From: Candidatus Sulfurimonas baltica
GTDB lineage: Bacteria > Campylobacterota > Campylobacteria > Campylobacterales > Sulfurimonadaceae
Assembly: GCF_015265455.1 (NCBI RefSeq)
Contig: NZ_CP054492.1
Span: 1,674,001-1,738,000 of the forward strand
Direction of reading: 5' to 3'
DNA: 64,000 bases
The notes under the pieces are model-generated. The model ran no database searches. It saw only the letters and a list, made by a program, of their open reading frames with translations, and had not been told where the DNA came from. The position numbers and the translations under genes were made by a program. How positions within the stretch are numbered: position 1 is the first letter of the stretch; every line of letters begins with the position of its first letter. Of this stretch, positions 48,204 to 54,966 are shown piece after piece.

Positions 48204-48274
48204 GTATAACAAAATCTTGGAGAGAAATATGAAGCCAATGCATGGCTTCATATTTCTCAAGTCTAACGTTATAA
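48204..48274 (+). repeat. attC site E
   Basis: TATAACAAAATCTTGG box, GAGAAATATGAAGCC pairing with GGCTTCATATTTCTC (perfect, 15 bp) around AATGCAT, then TAACGTTATA. GAGAGAAAT family. Confidence 0.92.
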
Positions 48275-48302
48275 ATACAATCCATCAAAAAAAGGATAAA
48301 CA

Positions 48303-49097
48303 ATATTTCAACCTTACTATAAAAAACTAAATATTGAAGAAAAGCAACCATCACTTCAATTAGTTAAAGATATACAAAAAAAGCACCTTGAAAGTTTTAG
48401 TTTTAATAATATTTCAGTATTGCTCAAGCAACCAATATCATTAGAGATAGAAGATATTATAAATAAAATTGTCATCAATAACTTTGGTGGATATTGTTTT
48501 GAGCACAATAAATTGATTCACGATGTACTCCAATCATTAGGATTTAATGTGCGTATTTTAGTAGCAAGAGTAGTTAACAATCAAGATATAGACACACCAA
48601 GAACTCATCGTATTACATTGTTGGAACAAGATGGTGATAAATATATTGTTGATGTCGGTTTTGGTGCAATGTGTCCTAAAACACCTATTAAAATAGATAT
48701 ATTAAACGATTCTAATCAAGGATATAGAATCATCAAAAATAATGGCAATGAATTTCAGCTAGAGCTATCAACCCAAAAAGGATACTTTACTTTGTATAAG
48801 TTCAATTTAGAAAACTATACGCAAGCAGACTGTATCATGGGAAATTTTTATTCTTCAAATCATCCAAATGCAGTCTTTGTAAATAATTTTGTAATCGCCT
48901 TAAAACTTGAAGATATAACACTTTCATTGAGAAATAATAGTTATCACAAAATAAGTGAAAATCATACTGAAATCATAAATGTAACTAATCCTATGCAATT
49001 GTATTCAATAATCAATGATGATTTTAGTATATCAATCACAGAGGAACAAAGTAGTAAATTATTTGGAATAACAAAGAAGTTATTAGAAAATTTATAA
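48303..49097 (+). CDS. nat: Arylamine N-acetyltransferase, apparently starting at ATA
   Basis: Transfers acetyl from acetyl-CoA to arylamines and hydrazines. From codon 48303 the reading gives 264 residues, the family length, with the conserved N-terminus (FQPYYKKLNIEEKQPSLQLV), GGYCFEHN with Cys65, HRITL (His) and VDVGFGA (Asp): the Cys-His-Asp triad. The only in-frame start nearer to usual codons is TTG 48420, which would drop 39 conserved residues. AAAGG lies 7-8 nt before 48303, whose codon is ATA, and a stop precedes at 48297. Likely an ATG-to-ATA change, or a rare non-ATG start. Confidence 0.75.
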   Translation: MFQPYYKKLNIEEKQPSLQLVKDIQKKHLESFSFNNISVLLKQPISLEIEDIINKIVINNFGGYCFEHNKLIHDVLQSLGFNVRILVARVVNNQDIDTPRTHRITLLEQDGDKYIVDVGFGAMCPKTPIKIDILNDSNQGYRIIKNNGNEFQLELSTQKGYFTLYKFNLENYTQADCIMGNFYSSNHPNAVFVNNFVIALKLEDITLSLRNNSYHKISENHTEIINVTNPMQLYSIINDDFSISITEEQSSKLFGITKKLLENL

Positions 49098-49158
49098 CAA
49101 AACATAGGAGCTAATAAGTTACCTGCGGCAACTTATTAGCTCTATTAAACCGTTAGTC
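49092..49158 (+). repeat. attC site F
   Basis: TTATAACAAAAC box, GAGCTAATAAGTT with AACTTATTAGCTC, loop ACCTGCGGC, then CCGTTAGTC. GAGC(C/T)AATAA family. It overlaps the stop codon of the nat gene. Confidence 0.9.
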
Positions 49159-49188
49159 TCCAAACATAAATATATTAAAAGGGTGTCC

Positions 49189-50142
49189 ATGAAAAAACAA
49201 GATATTGAGAGTATAGAAGAATTATTAAAAACTTATCTTGAAAATGATATATCAGCTGAAGAAATAGTAAGAAATATAAATTTTAAAATTTTATATGAAG
49301 ATCCTATATTAAAAGGTGAATTAACAACACCATATATAGAAATGCTTTCTGAATATCAAGAGAGTGTTTTTTACGCTTATTTAGCTATTACAGGTAGAGA
49401 AGAAAACTTAGTTTTTTTAACCGATGAAGAGAAAGCAGCATTAAGCCTAAAATTTAAAATTGATGATGGAAGTGATATTATCCAAACAGCTTTTGAAAAG
49501 GTTGACATCTTTAATAATTTATTAAAAGAAGGAGTACAAAAGATGAATGGCACACAAGTAGTACTAGTAGCTCTTATCATCGCTGGTTATCTTTCAGTCG
49601 ATAAACTAGCTGACACATTTGAGAAAATTGAAACAAAAAAAATTGAAGTAACAGTACCTATAGCAAATATAGAAAGAGAAAAAGAACTTTATAGTACTTT
49701 CAAAGATATGCAAAAAAATCTACTTAATAATAAGTTTGATAGAAAAAAACAAGAAGCATTACATAAACCTCTTTATGCATACCCTGACAATACATTGAAA
49801 ACTCAAGAAGAAGTTATCACATCTGAACAAGCAAAAGAACTAAAAATAAAACCTCTAATAGAAACAGAAAACTTAAAGGGACTATATACTGTTGATGGGG
49901 TAAAAGGTGCTAGTGAAAGCCGTGCTTTAACTACGTTTTGGTTAATTAATAAAGCAGGTAAAGATTTTTCAATTCAATTGAAAAATAATGATTTAGACAC
50001 TATGAGAAAGAATTTATTATTTGAAAATATGGGTAAAACAATATATCTTGACTTAGAAATAAAGAGAAAAGATGGAGTAATTAAAAATAAGACAATTAAT
50101 GCAATCTATGATAAAGATTCTAATCCAGAACTATTTATATAA
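49189..50142 (+). CDS. Hypothetical cassette protein with one membrane span (317 aa)
   Basis: From ATG 49189 (a GTG start at 49183 is also possible). A helical, acidic N-terminal domain (about 1-110), one hydrophobic segment (TQVVLVALIIAGYLSV, about 122-137), then a long charged C-terminal domain (about 140-317) with LKGLYTVDGVKGASESRALTTFW. No catalytic motif is evident. The arrangement, a soluble domain on each side of a single span, resembles unknown membrane-effector designs seen in defence islands, but I do not recognise the family. Confidence 0.6.
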   Translation: MKKQDIESIEELLKTYLENDISAEEIVRNINFKILYEDPILKGELTTPYIEMLSEYQESVFYAYLAITGREENLVFLTDEEKAALSLKFKIDDGSDIIQTAFEKVDIFNNLLKEGVQKMNGTQVVLVALIIAGYLSVDKLADTFEKIETKKIEVTVPIANIEREKELYSTFKDMQKNLLNNKFDRKKQEALHKPLYAYPDNTLKTQEEVITSEQAKELKIKPLIETENLKGLYTVDGVKGASESRALTTFWLINKAGKDFSIQLKNNDLDTMRKNLLFENMGKTIYLDLEIKRKDGVIKNKTINAIYDKDSNPELFI

Positions 50143-50150
50143 CTGCACAA

Positions 50151-50219
50151 GACTAACAAAACAGAGTAGCCAATAAATTACCTAGCGGCAATTTATTGGC
50201 TATCTTCAAACGTTGTCTG
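50151..50219 (+). repeat. attC site G
   Basis: GACTAACAAAAC box, GTAGCCAATAAATT paired with AATTTATTGGCTAT, loop ACCTAGCGGC, then AAACGTTGTCT. GAGC(C/T)AATAA family. Its right box merges into the palindrome block that follows. Confidence 0.85.
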
Positions 50220-50371
50220 AACGCTTCGCATTCAGACAACGGGCGCGCGGGTTGAACACCCACTAGTCGCCTGATGCTAAAGCATCAGACAACAAGCGGG
50301 AGGAGCGAGCAACGACATCAGAAAATAAATTTTCAGATGTCGTCGTCACTCACCCGCGCGCCCGTTATATG
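50212..50371. repeat. GC-rich multiply palindromic block, possible ORF-less cassette with an unusual attC
   Basis: Four nested or adjacent arms: GTTGTCTGAA/TTCAGACAAC (50212-50221/50231-50240); a 12-bp long-range pair GGGCGCGCGGGT/ACCCGCGCGCCC (50241-50252/50352-50363); inside it CTGATGC/GCATCAG (50271-50277/50282-50288) and a 15-bp arm 50312-50326/50329-50343 with one mismatch. It ends CCCGTTATATG, like the attC right boxes. No ORF above a few codons. Its GC is far above that of its neighbours. Confidence 0.75.
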
Positions 50372-50382
50372 AAAGGTGAATA

Positions 50383-50730
50383 ATGAATTTTTATTATGTA
50401 TTTACTCCTAAAGGTATTTCAATTGAGCATAGCTGGAGTAAAGTAAAATCAATGATAAATGGAGTTTCTGACTCTGGTTGTCAAAGATTTGATAATAAGC
50501 CAGATATGGAAAGATGGCTAAAATATGTAGAAAAATATTCTACTGAAAGTACAATTAGTATTTTTAAGAGTATGATTAAAGAACAAAAAATAATTGAAGA
50601 AGAAGATAAGAAGAAGCAACTTATTAGTAGAAATGAAATTGAGATTTTTAAAAATCTAATTGAAGAAGAAAAGAAAAAATCTACTTCCAAGAAAGGTTTG
50701 AGAATCGTAAAGAAAATATCAAAAAAGTAA
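50383..50730 (+). CDS. Cassette protein with a viroplasmin-like N-terminus
   Basis: 115 residues. The first about 45 (FYYVFTPKGISIEHSWSKVK, then MINGVSDSGCQRF) loosely match the caulimovirus viroplasmin/RNase H1 N-terminal dsRNA- or RNA:DNA-binding domain (pattern G-I-x-x-S-W-x-x-V-K...N-G). The rest is a highly charged Lys/Glu-rich helix (about 60-115). No RNase H domain follows. The domain call is tentative. AAGGTG precedes the ATG. Confidence 0.45.
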   Translation: MNFYYVFTPKGISIEHSWSKVKSMINGVSDSGCQRFDNKPDMERWLKYVEKYSTESTISIFKSMIKEQKIIEEEDKKKQLISRNEIEIFKNLIEEEKKKSTSKKGLRIVKKISKK

Positions 50731-50751
50731 TACATATAACAAAGAGAGAAA

Positions 50752-50997
50752 ATGAAAAAAGAATATAAAATAATTTTTGATATGCCAAAAGCATACAAAT
50801 CACGTGAAGTTTTAAATAAACTACCATCACCAATTAGTAGTCAAATGACAGAAATATATAACTATGCAGTGAAAGATTATGGCTTTTATTTATTGGATAA
50901 TCTAGTTGACCAAAAGACTGTTGGAGAAGTAATGAAAATCTTTATTGATGAAGCATTAAAGTATTCAAAAAGTATCAAAGTTGTAGAACTAACATAA
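50752..50997 (+). CDS. Hypothetical 81-aa cassette protein
   Basis: An 81-residue soluble protein (MKKEYKIIFDMPKAYKSREV...) with GAGAG before the ATG. It shares its cassette with the 115-residue gene; the 21-nt gap contains TATAACAAAGAGAG, again similar to an attC left half. Unrecognised. Confidence 0.6.
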   Translation: MKKEYKIIFDMPKAYKSREVLNKLPSPISSQMTEIYNYAVKDYGFYLLDNLVDQKTVGEVMKIFIDEALKYSKSIKVVELT

Positions 50998-50998
50998 A

Positions 50999-51070
50999 CA
51001 TATAACAAGTACGAGGAGACCAATAATTTACCCTAGCGGGAAAATTATTGCTCACGATAGTCGTTATAAG
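50999..51070 (+). repeat. attC site I
   Basis: CATATAACAAG box, GAG(A)CCAATAATTT with AAATTATTG(C)TC, loop ACCCTAGCGGGA, then GTCGTTATAAG. GAGC(C/T)AATAA family, with one stem bulge. Confidence 0.85.
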
Positions 51071-51084
51071 ATAAAAGGATTGTA

Positions 51085-51759
51085 ATGTCAACAAAGAAAG
51101 AATATCGAGAAATAATCAACTTAGAACCAATAGTTTTATATAAAAAAGATTTACTTGAATTGGAAAATATTATAGTTCAAGATAAAGAAGCTGATAAACT
51201 AACTATAGATATTAAACATGACAATACAACTTATTCCGCGAATACTATTGATGAATTATTTTTAGAAGAGGACTTGCCTCTTACATGTAACAGATTTTCT
51301 TTAAGTATGCATAAATGGGCAGATAAAAATATAATCAGTGGAGTTTATATATCATTAAATTTTAACCATGCAGATTTTCAACTAAATTCATCTGATAGTA
51401 CTTGGTACTATGGAAAGAAACATCAAATTAAAGATTTTTTTCAGAAAAGAAAGCCATGGTATTCTTTTCTGATAAGAATATATACTTGGTTTGGTGGATT
51501 CAGTATGCTTTTTTTATTTTATGCTGCATACTTATTTTCTGAAGACAAATATATATCGATGATTTTACCTATTTTAATGTTTATAATTTTAACCATTGCT
51601 TTTCCATTGATGCAAAAGCAATTAATATTTCCATATATTAAAATAAATACATATGATAAAAAGAAAACAACTATAGGTCTAAATGAAGTTAGCTTAGTTA
51701 TTGCAAGTATTGCAGGGCTACTAACAATAATCCAAATAGCTAGTAATATATTTAAATGA
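51085..51759 (+). CDS. Hypothetical cassette membrane protein (224 aa)
   Basis: N-terminal soluble domain (about 1-130) with beta-strand pattern, then three hydrophobic segments (about 137-150 FGGFSMLFLFYAAYLF, 154-172 ISMILPILMFIILTIAF, 203-222 LVIASIAGLLTIIQIA). AAAAGGA precedes the ATG. No known motif. It is a soluble domain fused to a membrane anchor, seen in many uncharacterised defence effectors, but this is only an analogy. Confidence 0.6.
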   Translation: MSTKKEYREIINLEPIVLYKKDLLELENIIVQDKEADKLTIDIKHDNTTYSANTIDELFLEEDLPLTCNRFSLSMHKWADKNIISGVYISLNFNHADFQLNSSDSTWYYGKKHQIKDFFQKRKPWYSFLIRIYTWFGGFSMLFLFYAAYLFSEDKYISMILPILMFIILTIAFPLMQKQLIFPYIKINTYDKKKTTIGLNEVSLVIASIAGLLTIIQIASNIFK

Positions 51760-51761
51760 AA

Positions 51762-51833
51762 CTTATAACAAAACCTTGGAGAGAAATAGTTTACCCTGCG
51801 GGCAAAACTATTTCTCAAGTCAACCGTTATATC
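51762..51833 (+). repeat. attC site J
   Basis: CTTATAACAAAACCTTGG box, GAGAAATAGTTT with AAACTATTTCTC, loop ACCCTGCGGGC, then TCAACCGTTATATC. GAGAGAAAT family. Confidence 0.92.
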
Positions 51834-51912
51834 CAAGTAGCCACATTATTTGGAAGTTTGAATATGCCTATTTATGAAAGTAAATTGGTAAATTTAAATT
51901 AAGGTCTAAATA

Positions 51913-52071
51913 ATGAGTTTTAATGCTGGAGATACAGTACAATTAAAATCGGGTGGCGAGATAATGACAATTGAAGAAATTGATGATGATTCGGCAACTT
52001 GTATTTGGTTTGATAATAAGAAAGTTGAACGACATACTTTTTTATTAATAACACTTACGATTGTTGAATAG
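51913..52071 (+). CDS. DUF2158-family small protein
   Basis: 52 residues: MSFNAGDTVQLKSGG, then IMTIEEIDDDSATCIWF, ending TLTIVE. The G-D-x-V-x-L-K-S-G-G and C-x-W-F patterns define DUF2158 (YodC-like), a small SH3-like barrel of unknown function, often found in mobile elements. A weak AAGGTC lies about 10 nt upstream. It is followed by a TA module in the same cassette. Confidence 0.78.
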   Translation: MSFNAGDTVQLKSGGEIMTIEEIDDDSATCIWFDNKKVERHTFLLITLTIVE

Positions 52072-52085
52072 TTTTATTTAATGAT

Positions 52086-52122
52086 AAAATATACATCATT
52101 TTGGTAAAATGGTGCATATTTT
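52086..52122. promoter_or_regulatory. 17-bp inverted repeat, probable TA operator
   Basis: Arms 52086-52102 and 52106-52122 match at 15 of 17 positions across a 3-nt centre, 17 bp before the antitoxin ATG. Type II TA antitoxins usually repress their own promoter at such palindromes. Confidence 0.65.
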
Positions 52123-52139
52123 AAATATTGGAGTTTATT

Positions 52140-52373
52140 ATGTTAGCTTTAAAACAAGAACAACTTTTTGACGAGATAGATATTTTACCAATAGATTTGA
52201 AAACTAAAATTGTTGATAAGATATTAGCTAGTATCACGCCTTTAAACAGTGAAATAGATAAACTATGGATAAAAGAAGCCAACAAAAGAAAACAAGAGAT
52301 TGAGTCAAAGTCCATTACATTAGTTGATGGAGATGAAGTTTTCAAAAAAATATCTCAAAGACTCAATTCATAA
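52140..52373 (+). CDS. Antitoxin of a RelE/ParE module (addiction-module component family)
   Basis: 77 residues from ATG 52140 (TTGGAG 7 nt upstream; an in-frame TTG at 52128 would overlap that site). Mostly helical: LFDEIDILPIDLKTKIVDKILASI followed by DKLWIKEANKRKQEIES, a pattern of the PF09720-type antitoxins. It neutralises the next gene's product and probably binds the adjacent palindrome. The stop is immediately followed by the toxin ATG. Confidence 0.8.
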   Translation: MLALKQEQLFDEIDILPIDLKTKIVDKILASITPLNSEIDKLWIKEANKRKQEIESKSITLVDGDEVFKKISQRLNS

Positions 52374-52664
52374 ATGACATACTCTTTCCACCCAGATGCT
52401 GAACTTGAATTAAATGCTTCTGTTGATTATTATCAAGAGTGTAAAGATGGGCTTGGTTCAGAGTTTGCATATGAAGTTCAAAAAACAATCCAAAGAATTT
52501 TAGAATATCCAACCGCTTGGCAAAAGCTAGATAAAGACATAAGAAGATGTTTAACAAATAGATTCCCATTTGGGATAATTTATTTTCAAAAAGATGATGA
52601 AATAATTATTTTAGCTGTGATGCAACTAAACAGAAAACCAAACTACTGGAAAGACAGAAGTTAA
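52374..52664 (+). CDS. RelE/ParE-family toxin
   Basis: 96 residues with the ParE/RelE toxin fold: YSFHPDAELELNASVDYY, LGSEFAYEVQKTIQRILEYP, then RRCLTNRFPFGIIYF and a C-terminal IIILAVMQLNRKPNYW. The C-terminal Arg-rich strand and F-P-x-x-I-I-Y are typical. ParE members inhibit gyrase, RelE members cleave mRNA; the sequence does not decide. Reading frame is intact, so the module looks functional. Confidence 0.85.
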   Translation: MTYSFHPDAELELNASVDYYQECKDGLGSEFAYEVQKTIQRILEYPTAWQKLDKDIRRCLTNRFPFGIIYFQKDDEIIILAVMQLNRKPNYWKDRS

Positions 52665-52668
52665 CAGA

Positions 52669-52739
52669 AGATATAACAAAACATAGGAGCCAATAAGTTA
52701 CCTAGTGGTCACTTATTGGCTCTATTCAAACGTTATCCC
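52669..52739 (+). repeat. attC site K
   Basis: GATATAACAAAAC box, GGAGCCAATAAGT paired with ACTTATTGGCTCT, loop TACCTAGTGGTC, then AAACGTTATCC. GAGC(C/T)AATAA family. Confidence 0.9.
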
Positions 52740-52755
52740 ATAGTGAGGAATATTT

Positions 52756-53025
52756 ATGATAACAAGAGCTGAACATGAAGATATTCAAGCTATGATAGAA
52801 AAAATGCCTAAAGAAGATTTGCAAGATTTATACGTTGATACGTCAGTAAAACTTTCTACAATGAGTGAGATCCTTGACTATCGTTCATTCACTCCAGACG
52901 AAAGTAAAGCAACAGAAATATTCGTAGAAATTCTATTGAGAATTGAAGCATTTCAACAAAATAAGGGCTGGTGGTTTCGAACAAAAAGGCGCATGTCTTT
53001 AATAAAAGAATACTTGTCAAAATGA
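52756..53025 (+). CDS. Hypothetical 89-aa cassette protein
   Basis: 89 residues, soluble and helical: MITRAEHEDIQAMIEKMPKE, with FQQNKGWWFRTKRRMSL near the basic C-terminus. GTGAGGA precedes the ATG. I do not recognise it. No attC follows it, so it shares an interval with the large gene downstream. Confidence 0.6.
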   Translation: MITRAEHEDIQAMIEKMPKEDLQDLYVDTSVKLSTMSEILDYRSFTPDESKATEIFVEILLRIEAFQQNKGWWFRTKRRMSLIKEYLSK

Positions 53026-53079
53026 TTTTAAATTGATGGATTGTAGATATCGTGGCTGGAATATTTAGTAGGATATCTG

Positions 53080-53090
53080 TATAATGTGCA
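53080..53090 (+). promoter_or_regulatory. -10 box before the 467-aa gene
   Basis: TGTATAATG within 53079-53090, about 40 nt before the ATG, in the extended-10 form TGnTATAAT-like. It suggests this gene does not depend on a distant array promoter. Confidence 0.5.
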
Positions 53091-53128
53091 TAGTATACAG
53101 ATTAAAAAATAAAAATATAGGCATATAA

Positions 53129-54532
53129 ATGTATTTAGAGAGCTTAAAGAATTTAAAAAAAATAGGCATAAAGTTAAATGACGAGTTTTTTAATTTAGAA
53201 AAGTTTGAAGCACCTTTACTCAAAGGTATAAATGTATTACTCCAAAGTATTGATTTAAAAGGTTTAACACTCACAAAAAATGGATTTTTGCCCACAAAAG
53301 TAGTAAAAAGTATTGTAGAAGTAGCAGCTACAGAATCAGACAAACGATATTTAAGCGTTCAGACAAGATTTTATGAAGAAGAAAATCTCAGTGCCAATAT
53401 GGCACGAGTTGTATCAGAAACTCTAAAACTGATTAAAGTGCAAAAAGGAAAATTATTGCTCACTAAAAAAGGGAATGAATTTCTCTCTTTGACTCCTCAT
53501 GAGCAGTATATAATCCTCTTTAATATTATGCTAGGCATAAATATCGGCTACTTTGACAGGCATCAAGAAGCGCTTTCTGTCCACAACTCTTCACTAATTA
53601 TGCTACATCTTTTAAGAGATAAAGATAAGAACTTTCGCACAGTAGAAGTATATACGGCTTTATTGCTTGATGCTTACCCAATACTAGATGATGGTATTGA
53701 AGCACTTGAGCTCTTGGATTATGGAGAAAAAGATAAGCTGAATATTTTTGCATCTATAGCAGAAACTCGACTATTTGAGAGACTTTTTTTACCTCTTGGA
53801 CTTATTGATATGCAAACTGCTAAATATCCGCAAAAAGATACATTTGCAAAAAGTGCCTTACTAGATAATTTTATAAGTGAAAAACATGCAATAAATAAAA
53901 ATTTAGTGCTCTCCAAAAAACTTCTCAAAACATTTCAAGATGAGATAAGACAAAATAAATTAGATATAAATCTCTTTGAAGTCACTATGTACCTATTTGC
54001 ACAATACGCACACATTCCATTAGCTCCAAAAAGTAGTGTTGTAGATGCTCTGATGCAAAAACACCCCTTGCTTGGTACACTTAGAACAAGCTATACGCAA
54101 TTATATGAAAAGCTAATCGATAGCGTTTTAACAACATATGAAGAATTCACACAACTTGATACAGTCGGTGCTTCAAGAGACAATCTTGCTGATGAATATA
54201 TGCATATGATAGACTCACTATTTGCTTTAGCAAACACTCCCAAACCGTTTAATACCGTACAAAAATTACATATTCTTCCGGCGTTTATATTTGATATATT
54301 GAAACTCCACCATAATTTAAATCAATTTAGTCAAGATTTTATATTGGAATGTTCTAAAATATTTGGAGAAGAGTTTGCGATGGATATTGCACAACTTATG
54401 CTACTTCTTGAAAGGCTTGAAAAAGATGCTAAAAAACTTAAAAAGAATAAAGCAAATTTTGAGCAAGGCGTTAAAGAATTTTTACAAACATATCTTATGA
54501 TTGTTTTAGAATTACGAAGTAGGGAACTTTAA
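53129..54532 (+). CDS. Large helical protein of unknown function (467 aa)
   Basis: A soluble, alpha-helical protein. The N-terminus (GLTLTKNGFLPTKVV, about 50-64, and LLLTKKGNEFLSLTP, about 110-124) and a middle stretch (LFNIMLGINIGYFDRHQE) resemble the region found downstream of the pRiA4b ORF-3-like domain in some proteins, but that domain itself is absent here. No catalytic site is seen. Two helices with heptad-like Leu/Lys patterns lie near 420-450. No attC is evident before or directly after, so it may have entered by a non-cassette route. Confidence 0.6.
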   Translation: MYLESLKNLKKIGIKLNDEFFNLEKFEAPLLKGINVLLQSIDLKGLTLTKNGFLPTKVVKSIVEVAATESDKRYLSVQTRFYEEENLSANMARVVSETLKLIKVQKGKLLLTKKGNEFLSLTPHEQYIILFNIMLGINIGYFDRHQEALSVHNSSLIMLHLLRDKDKNFRTVEVYTALLLDAYPILDDGIEALELLDYGEKDKLNIFASIAETRLFERLFLPLGLIDMQTAKYPQKDTFAKSALLDNFISEKHAINKNLVLSKKLLKTFQDEIRQNKLDINLFEVTMYLFAQYAHIPLAPKSSVVDALMQKHPLLGTLRTSYTQLYEKLIDSVLTTYEEFTQLDTVGASRDNLADEYMHMIDSLFALANTPKPFNTVQKLHILPAFIFDILKLHHNLNQFSQDFILECSKIFGEEFAMDIAQLMLLLERLEKDAKKLKKNKANFEQGVKEFLQTYLMIVLELRSREL

Positions 54533-54539
54533 AATAAAT

Positions 54540-54567
54540 TTGACAAACACTTTTTTATGTTTATAAT
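54540..54567 (+). promoter_or_regulatory. Promoter of the methyltransferase remnant
   Basis: -35 TTGACA (54540-54545), 16-nt spacer, -10 TATAAT (54562-54567), 30 nt before the ATG of the stub. A near-consensus promoter kept in front of a dead gene. Confidence 0.75.
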
Positions 54568-54597
54568 ATAGTCACTTTATATTTTAACTATTAGATT

Positions 54598-54753
54598 ATG
54601 AATAAAAATATTGTACAAAAAACCGCTACATTAAAAAGTCCAATTGGTCGGGTTGGTGGTAAATCTAAATTGTCAAACTACACCCCAGTGAAGAATGGCA
54701 CTAACTTAAGCAGTAAATTCCCTAATACAAGATATTTAAAGCATATACTATAG
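54598..54753 (+). pseudogene. 5' stub of a Dam/D12-class adenine methyltransferase
   Basis: The first about 28 codons give MNKNIVQKTATLKSPIGRVG then GKSKLSNY, the conserved N-terminal motif of D12-class DNA adenine methylases (SPIGRVGGKSKL, part of the SAM site). The frame then runs into an inverted-repeat element at about 54681 and stops at 54751-54753 after 51 codons. No sign of the DPPY motif or the rest of the gene remains on the far side, so it is a remnant. Confidence 0.75.
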
Positions 54754-54895
54754 GTGTTAGTAATATACATCTTCTTCATCTATTACCCAAAAGTATGGAG
54801 CAAAACTAAAAATCTGACTGTTGTATAATTGATATTAAAATAGTTTATAGCCCTATTTTGTGAGATAAATAGCTTAAGTTAGTGCCATTCTTCAC
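54688..54895. mobile_element. MITE-like or deleted-IS element with 23-bp perfect inverted repeats
   Basis: GTGAAGAATGGCACTAACTTAAG at 54688-54710 is repeated in inverse at 54873-54895. The repeats extend outward with near-matches (CACC-C / GGTGT), giving about 30-bp ends. The 162 bp between hold no ORF and no transposase, so it depends on an IS elsewhere (the ends recall IS4-type elements, not proven). It interrupts the methyltransferase stub. No clear target duplication was found. Confidence 0.75.
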
Positions 54896-54908
54896 AGAGG
54901 TGTAATTC

Positions 54909-54938
54909 AAGTGAAGTTCACTTAAGTTTTGCTATAAT
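54909..54938 (+). promoter_or_regulatory. TA promoter with overlapping operator palindrome
   Basis: AAGTGAA-G-TTCACTT (54909-54923) sits 10 bp before TATAAT (54933-54938), where the -35 would lie, and about 30 nt before the antitoxin ATG. It fits autoregulation by the antitoxin. Confidence 0.6.
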
Positions 54939-54966
54939 ATGTACTATTTAACTATAGGAATATATT

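Noticed and set aside
51861-51899. 12-codon ORF before the DUF2158 gene
   Set aside because: Too short, no conserved sequence, and no ribosome-binding site of its own.
44721-52739. attC palindromes read as rho-independent terminators
   Set aside because: The stems are long and paired, but no T-run follows. Conserved outer boxes (TAACAAA and CGTTA) flank each one, which terminators lack.
44721-52739. Evenly spaced repeats as a CRISPR array
   Set aside because: Spacing is 0.5-2 kb with ORFs between, no short spacers and no cas genes.
54909-54923. Palindrome as an end of the nearby inverted-repeat element
   Set aside because: Its sequence AAGTGAAGTTCACTT does not extend the 23-bp repeats, and it is placed at the -35 position of the TA promoter.
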